Shown: piece after piece, positions 5,994-8,040 of the stretch
How the letters are laid out: every line of letters begins with the position of its first letter
How positions within the stretch are numbered: position 1 is the stretch's first letter
Origin: Bacillota bacterium
GTDB lineage: Bacteria; Bacillota; Clostridia; Peptostreptococcales; Anaerovoracaceae
DNA: 8,040 nucleotides
Direction of reading: 5' to 3'
Assembly (NCBI GenBank): GCA_016280485.1
Contig: JAEEGU010000076.1
Location: 1-8,040 of the forward strand
Translations under genes and position numbers: made by a program
The notes under the pieces: generated by a model
Told to the model about the DNA's origin: nothing
The model's database searches: none
What the model saw: only the letters and a program-made list of their open reading frames with translations

Positions 5994-7372
5994 AGAGGGA
6001 TGGTTTTAATCTCGTGCTTCATTATCCACGCAAAGCCGCAAACCGACCAGATCCCGCCCATTATCTCGGCAATCGGGAACGCAAACCAGACCGCATTTAA
6101 GCCGAAATTGGTGATTAAGATATAGGCAATCGGAATGATTCCGAGGAGCTGTCTTATTACAGGCGACATAACGGACAAAAAGCCGTGGCCGGTTGCCTGG
6201 AAAAGTGTGATGCTCATGATACAAAAGCTTGCAATCATAAAGCTCCAGGATATCGTTTTGAGCGCCGGAATGCCTATTGCGAGCATCTCGGGACCTGCGC
6301 TGAACATACGAAGCAGAGGCCCCGGGAAGAGCTGAAATATTACAAAGCCCATTGTCATATAACAGAATGCTATTAGAAATGCATAGTTAAATGCCTTCAT
6401 CATACGCTCTCTGTTTCGCGCTCCGTAGTTAAAGCCGATGATAGGCATCGTACCCTGATTCATACCGAAAATCGGCATGAAAACGAAGGTCTGAAGCCTG
6501 AAATACGAACCGATTACGGCAACTGCGGTCTCGGAGAATTTAACCAGTATTCCGTTCATAAAGAGCAGCATAACAGATGTGATAGACTGCATTACAATCG
6601 CCGAAAGTGCCACCGAATAGATATCCTTTAATATGGCGCTTTCGAACTTGAAGCCCTTTATATGAATGATAAATACATCGTTATGGCGCTTTAGAGAAAT
6701 CGCGTTGATTACGCAGGAAAATACCTGCCCGAGAACCGTTGCAATTGCTGCACCTTCAATACCAAGCTCCGGAAGCGGTCCGATACCGAAGATAAAAAGC
6801 GGGTCGAGAATTGTATTCATAACCGCGCCCGTAAGGGATGCAATCATAGGCAACTTCATTTTGCCCGTCGCCTGGAACAGCCTTTCAATCATGATGGTCG
6901 TCATGACGAAAATCGATCCGATATTTACGATTCTGAGGTAATGAAGTCCTCCCGAAAGGATATAAGGCGTGCTTGTGTATGCGCGAAGATAAATCCCGGC
7001 AAAGAAAATGCCGAAGATCGCGAATATAATCCAATTGAGCACAGCGAGCCTCATCGCGTGATTAGCTACCTTTTGAGCCTCTTCTATTCTGCCTGCGCCA
7101 AGGCGCCTTGCCATAAGCGAGTTTACGCCGACTCCCGTACCTACCGCAAAGGCCACGTTTACCATCTGAATCGGATAAGCGTAGGTCACCGCCGAGAGCG
7201 CATCCTCACATATCATGCCGACAAAAATACTGTCGATGATGTTGTAAAGCGCATTTACCATCATTGACAGGATTGCAGGCCAGCTCATCGACAAAAGCAG
7301 CTTTCCCACAGGCTCATAGCCCATTCGGTTTCTTTTTAATGTTTCTTCGTTTTTTGATTGTAAATTTTCCAT
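5984..7372 (-). CDS. MATE-family multidrug/Na+ antiporter
   Basis: This is a 12-helix inner-membrane antiporter of the MATE family, MepA/DinF-like branch, which exports organic cations or drugs in exchange for Na+ or H+. With this start it has 462 residues, normal for the family. The first helix carries the signature VNALYNIIDSIFVG. Later come MARRLGAG, the RLFQATGKMKLPM..MNTILDPLFIFGIG block, IEGAAIATVLGQ, and in the second half GMNQGTMPIIGFNYGAR and ATGHG. The reading frame opens earlier, at ATG 7393, but that codon directly follows the U-tract of the rnpB terminator and has no ribosome binding site. ATG 7372 has AAGGA 13 bases upstream and is preferred. A third choice, M at 7324 (RMGYEPVGKLL), also fits family N-termini. 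I found no promoter of its own, so readthrough from rnpB may supply the transcript. The substrate cannot be told. Confidence 0.93.
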   Translation of the reverse strand: MENLQSKNEETLKRNRMGYEPVGKLLLSMSWPAILSMMVNALYNIIDSIFVGMICEDALSAVTYAYPIQMVNVAFAVGTGVGVNSLMARRLGAGRIEEAQKVANHAMRLAVLNWIIFAIFGIFFAGIYLRAYTSTPYILSGGLHYLRIVNIGSIFVMTTIMIERLFQATGKMKLPMIASLTGAVMNTILDPLFIFGIGPLPELGIEGAAIATVLGQVFSCVINAISLKRHNDVFIIHIKGFKFESAILKDIYSVALSAIVMQSITSVMLLFMNGILVKFSETAVAVIGSYFRLQTFVFMPIFGMNQGTMPIIGFNYGARNRERMMKAFNYAFLIAFCYMTMGFVIFQLFPGPLLRMFSAGPEMLAIGIPALKTISWSFMIASFCIMSITLFQATGHGFLSVMSPVIRQLLGIIPIAYILITNFGLNAVWFAFPIAEIMGGIWSVCGFAWIMKHEIKTIPLKN

Positions 7373-7393
7373 TATTATACTGTTTTCCTTCAT

Positions 7394-7434
7394 AAAAAGA
7401 GATATGAGCCGGCCCTTTCGGACTGAATCATATC
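7394..7434 (-). terminator. Intrinsic terminator after rnpB, abutting the MATE gene
   Basis: On the minus strand GATATGA (7434-7428) pairs with TCATATC (7407-7401). The stem continues inward, with two mismatches, to a GAAA tetraloop closed by GTCC/GGGC, and is followed by TCTTTTT ending at 7394. It is 17 bases beyond the 3' strand of rnpB helix P1, so it most likely ends that RNA. Its U-tract runs directly into the possible MATE start codon at 7393. Confidence 0.8.
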
Positions 7435-7451
7435 ATCTTTAAATTCTTTTA

Positions 7452-7800
7452 ACTTTGGGTATTCTATAAGCCGGGTTCTGTATTAGACAATCATCTATCT
7501 CGACGCACCGTTGCCGATGCGCTCAAGCGACCTACCTACCGGGCAGCGACGGGCCGCCGCCTTTTGTGCCCTCTTTTGGTCTTGCTCCGAGTGGGGTTTA
7601 CACGGCAGATGCATCTCTGCACCCCCGGTGAGCTCTTACCTCACCATTTCAACCTTACCACAGCCTAACTGTTTCGGCGGAATGTTTCTGTTGCACTTTC
7701 CCTATAGTTACCTACGCCGGACGTTATCCGGCACCCTCGCCCTGTGGAGCCCGGACTTTCCTCATACCAAACGGCACGCGATTGTCTGGATACCCAAAGT
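7452..7800 (-). ncRNA. rnpB: RNase P RNA, bacterial type A
   Basis: This is the catalytic RNA of RNase P, which removes the 5' leader from tRNA precursors. On the minus strand it shows the universal 5' core GAGGAAAGTCCGGGCTCC (near 7764-7747), AGTGCAACAGAAA (near 7700), GAGGTAAGAGCTCACC, GTAAACCCCACTCGGAGCAAG, GGTAGG followed by CGCTTGAGC, and the 3' core ACAGAACCCGGCTTAT (near 7482-7467). Helix P1 is eleven perfect pairs, ACTTTGGGTAT with ATACCCAAAGT (7800-7790 with 7462-7452), which fixes both ends at about 349 nt. The order of elements aligns closely with E. coli M1 RNA, so it is type A, as in Clostridia, not the type B of Bacillus. At the L15 loop that binds the tRNA CCA end, GGC (7561-7559) stands where E. 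coli has GGU. Confidence 0.97.
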
Positions 7801-7807
7801 AATAAAT

Positions 7808-7836
7808 ATTATATTTGACGCATCGTCCAATGTCAA
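7808..7836 (-). promoter_or_regulatory. Consensus sigma-A promoter of rnpB
   Basis: On the minus strand TTGACA (7836-7831) and TATAAT (7813-7808) are both perfect consensus boxes, separated by exactly 17 bases. Seven bases after the -10 box comes A7800, the first base of helix P1, so the start site fits the mature 5' end with no leader to remove. The -35 box begins only 11 bases after the stop codon of the ABC permease gene. Confidence 0.9.
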
Positions 7837-7847
7837 GCAAAAGCCTT

Positions 7848-8040
7848 TTATTCATAGCGTAACGCTTCGATTGGATCGAGCCTTGCAGCCTTTTTCGCCG
7901 GGAACACACCGAAGAGCAGTCCCACAGCCGCAGAGAACAGCACCGCAATCAGAACGGTAAACGGATTAATAACCAGTCTCATATGAGTTACAGCCATTCC
8001 GATTCCGGCTATTCCGATGCCCAGCGCCGTTCCGATGATA
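7848..8040 (-). CDS. ABC transporter permease, MacB/FtsX type, C-terminal fragment (5' end outside window)
   Basis: The last 63 residues are visible. They hold two hydrophobic segments and the typical end GLLFGVFPAKKAARLDPIEALRYE followed by TAA. This ending is the hallmark of FtsX/MacB-like permeases, whose final helix is followed by a (Y/F)PA-x-KAA-x-LDPIEALRYE tail that contacts the ATPase. Such proteins work with a cytoplasmic ATP-binding subunit in peptide or antibiotic export or in mechanotransmission across the membrane. The N-terminal helix and large extracellular domain lie beyond the window, so MacB-like and LolE/FtsX-like types cannot be told apart. The gene ends 48 bases before the rnpB start, with no clear terminator between them; transcription may therefore run on into rnpB. 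Confidence 0.93.
   Translation of the reverse strand, partial: IIGTALGIGIAGIGMAVTHMRLVINPFTVLIAVLFSAAVGLLFGVFPAKKAARLDPIEALRYE

Noticed and set aside
7374..7379. TATAAT on the minus strand as a promoter for the MATE gene
   Set aside because: No -35 box lies 16-18 bases upstream, and transcription from it would start after the preferred ATG at 7372.
7814..7836. TTGAC...GTCAA inverted repeat within the rnpB promoter as an operator
   Set aside because: Only five bases per arm, and the left arm is simply the -35 box. Not enough to claim a regulator site for a housekeeping RNA.
7511..7960. 149-codon plus-strand reading frame
   Set aside because: It is antisense to rnpB and its promoter; the open frame is a by-product of the RNA gene.

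Overview
The window reads as part of a Gram-positive anaerobe of the class Clostridia. Three things point there: an ancestral (type A) RNase P RNA rather than the Bacillus type B; strong AGGAGG-type ribosome binding sites with sigma-A-like promoters; and an oxygen-sensitive type of enzyme, a very large ATP-dependent 2-hydroxyacyl-CoA dehydratase activase-like protein. The species cannot be named from this sequence. Every gene I support lies on the minus strand, so transcription runs from right to left.

In transcription order: (1) 8040-7848, the last 63 residues of an ABC-transporter permease of the MacB/FtsX type. (2) 7800-7452, rnpB, with a consensus promoter just upstream and a hairpin plus U-tract terminator at 7434-7394. 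(3) 7372-5984, a MATE-family multidrug/Na+ antiporter, whose alternative upstream ATG falls directly after the rnpB terminator U-tract. (4) 5894-1653, a 1413-residue protein with two tandem HgdC-like ASKHA ATPase domains, a cysteine cluster and two dehydratase-like segments. It starts with TTG and has its own promoter. (5) 1589-858, a YebC/TACO1-family protein, expressed from a promoter that overlaps the end of the previous gene. (6) 857-606, an intergenic region that can fold into several helices and ends in a clear intrinsic terminator. (7) 596-1, a formate/nitrite transporter (FNT) family channel cut off by the window edge.

The genes do not form one obvious pathway. rnpB and yebC are housekeeping RNA and translation functions. 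The transporters are exporters or channels. The activase-like protein is a metabolic or redox enzyme of unknown substrate. The two parts most worth a second look are the terminator-ended RNA leader in front of the FNT gene, which I cannot assign to a known class, and the single-chain activase/dehydratase-like protein, whose motifs occur in pairs in both its N-terminal and C-terminal halves.
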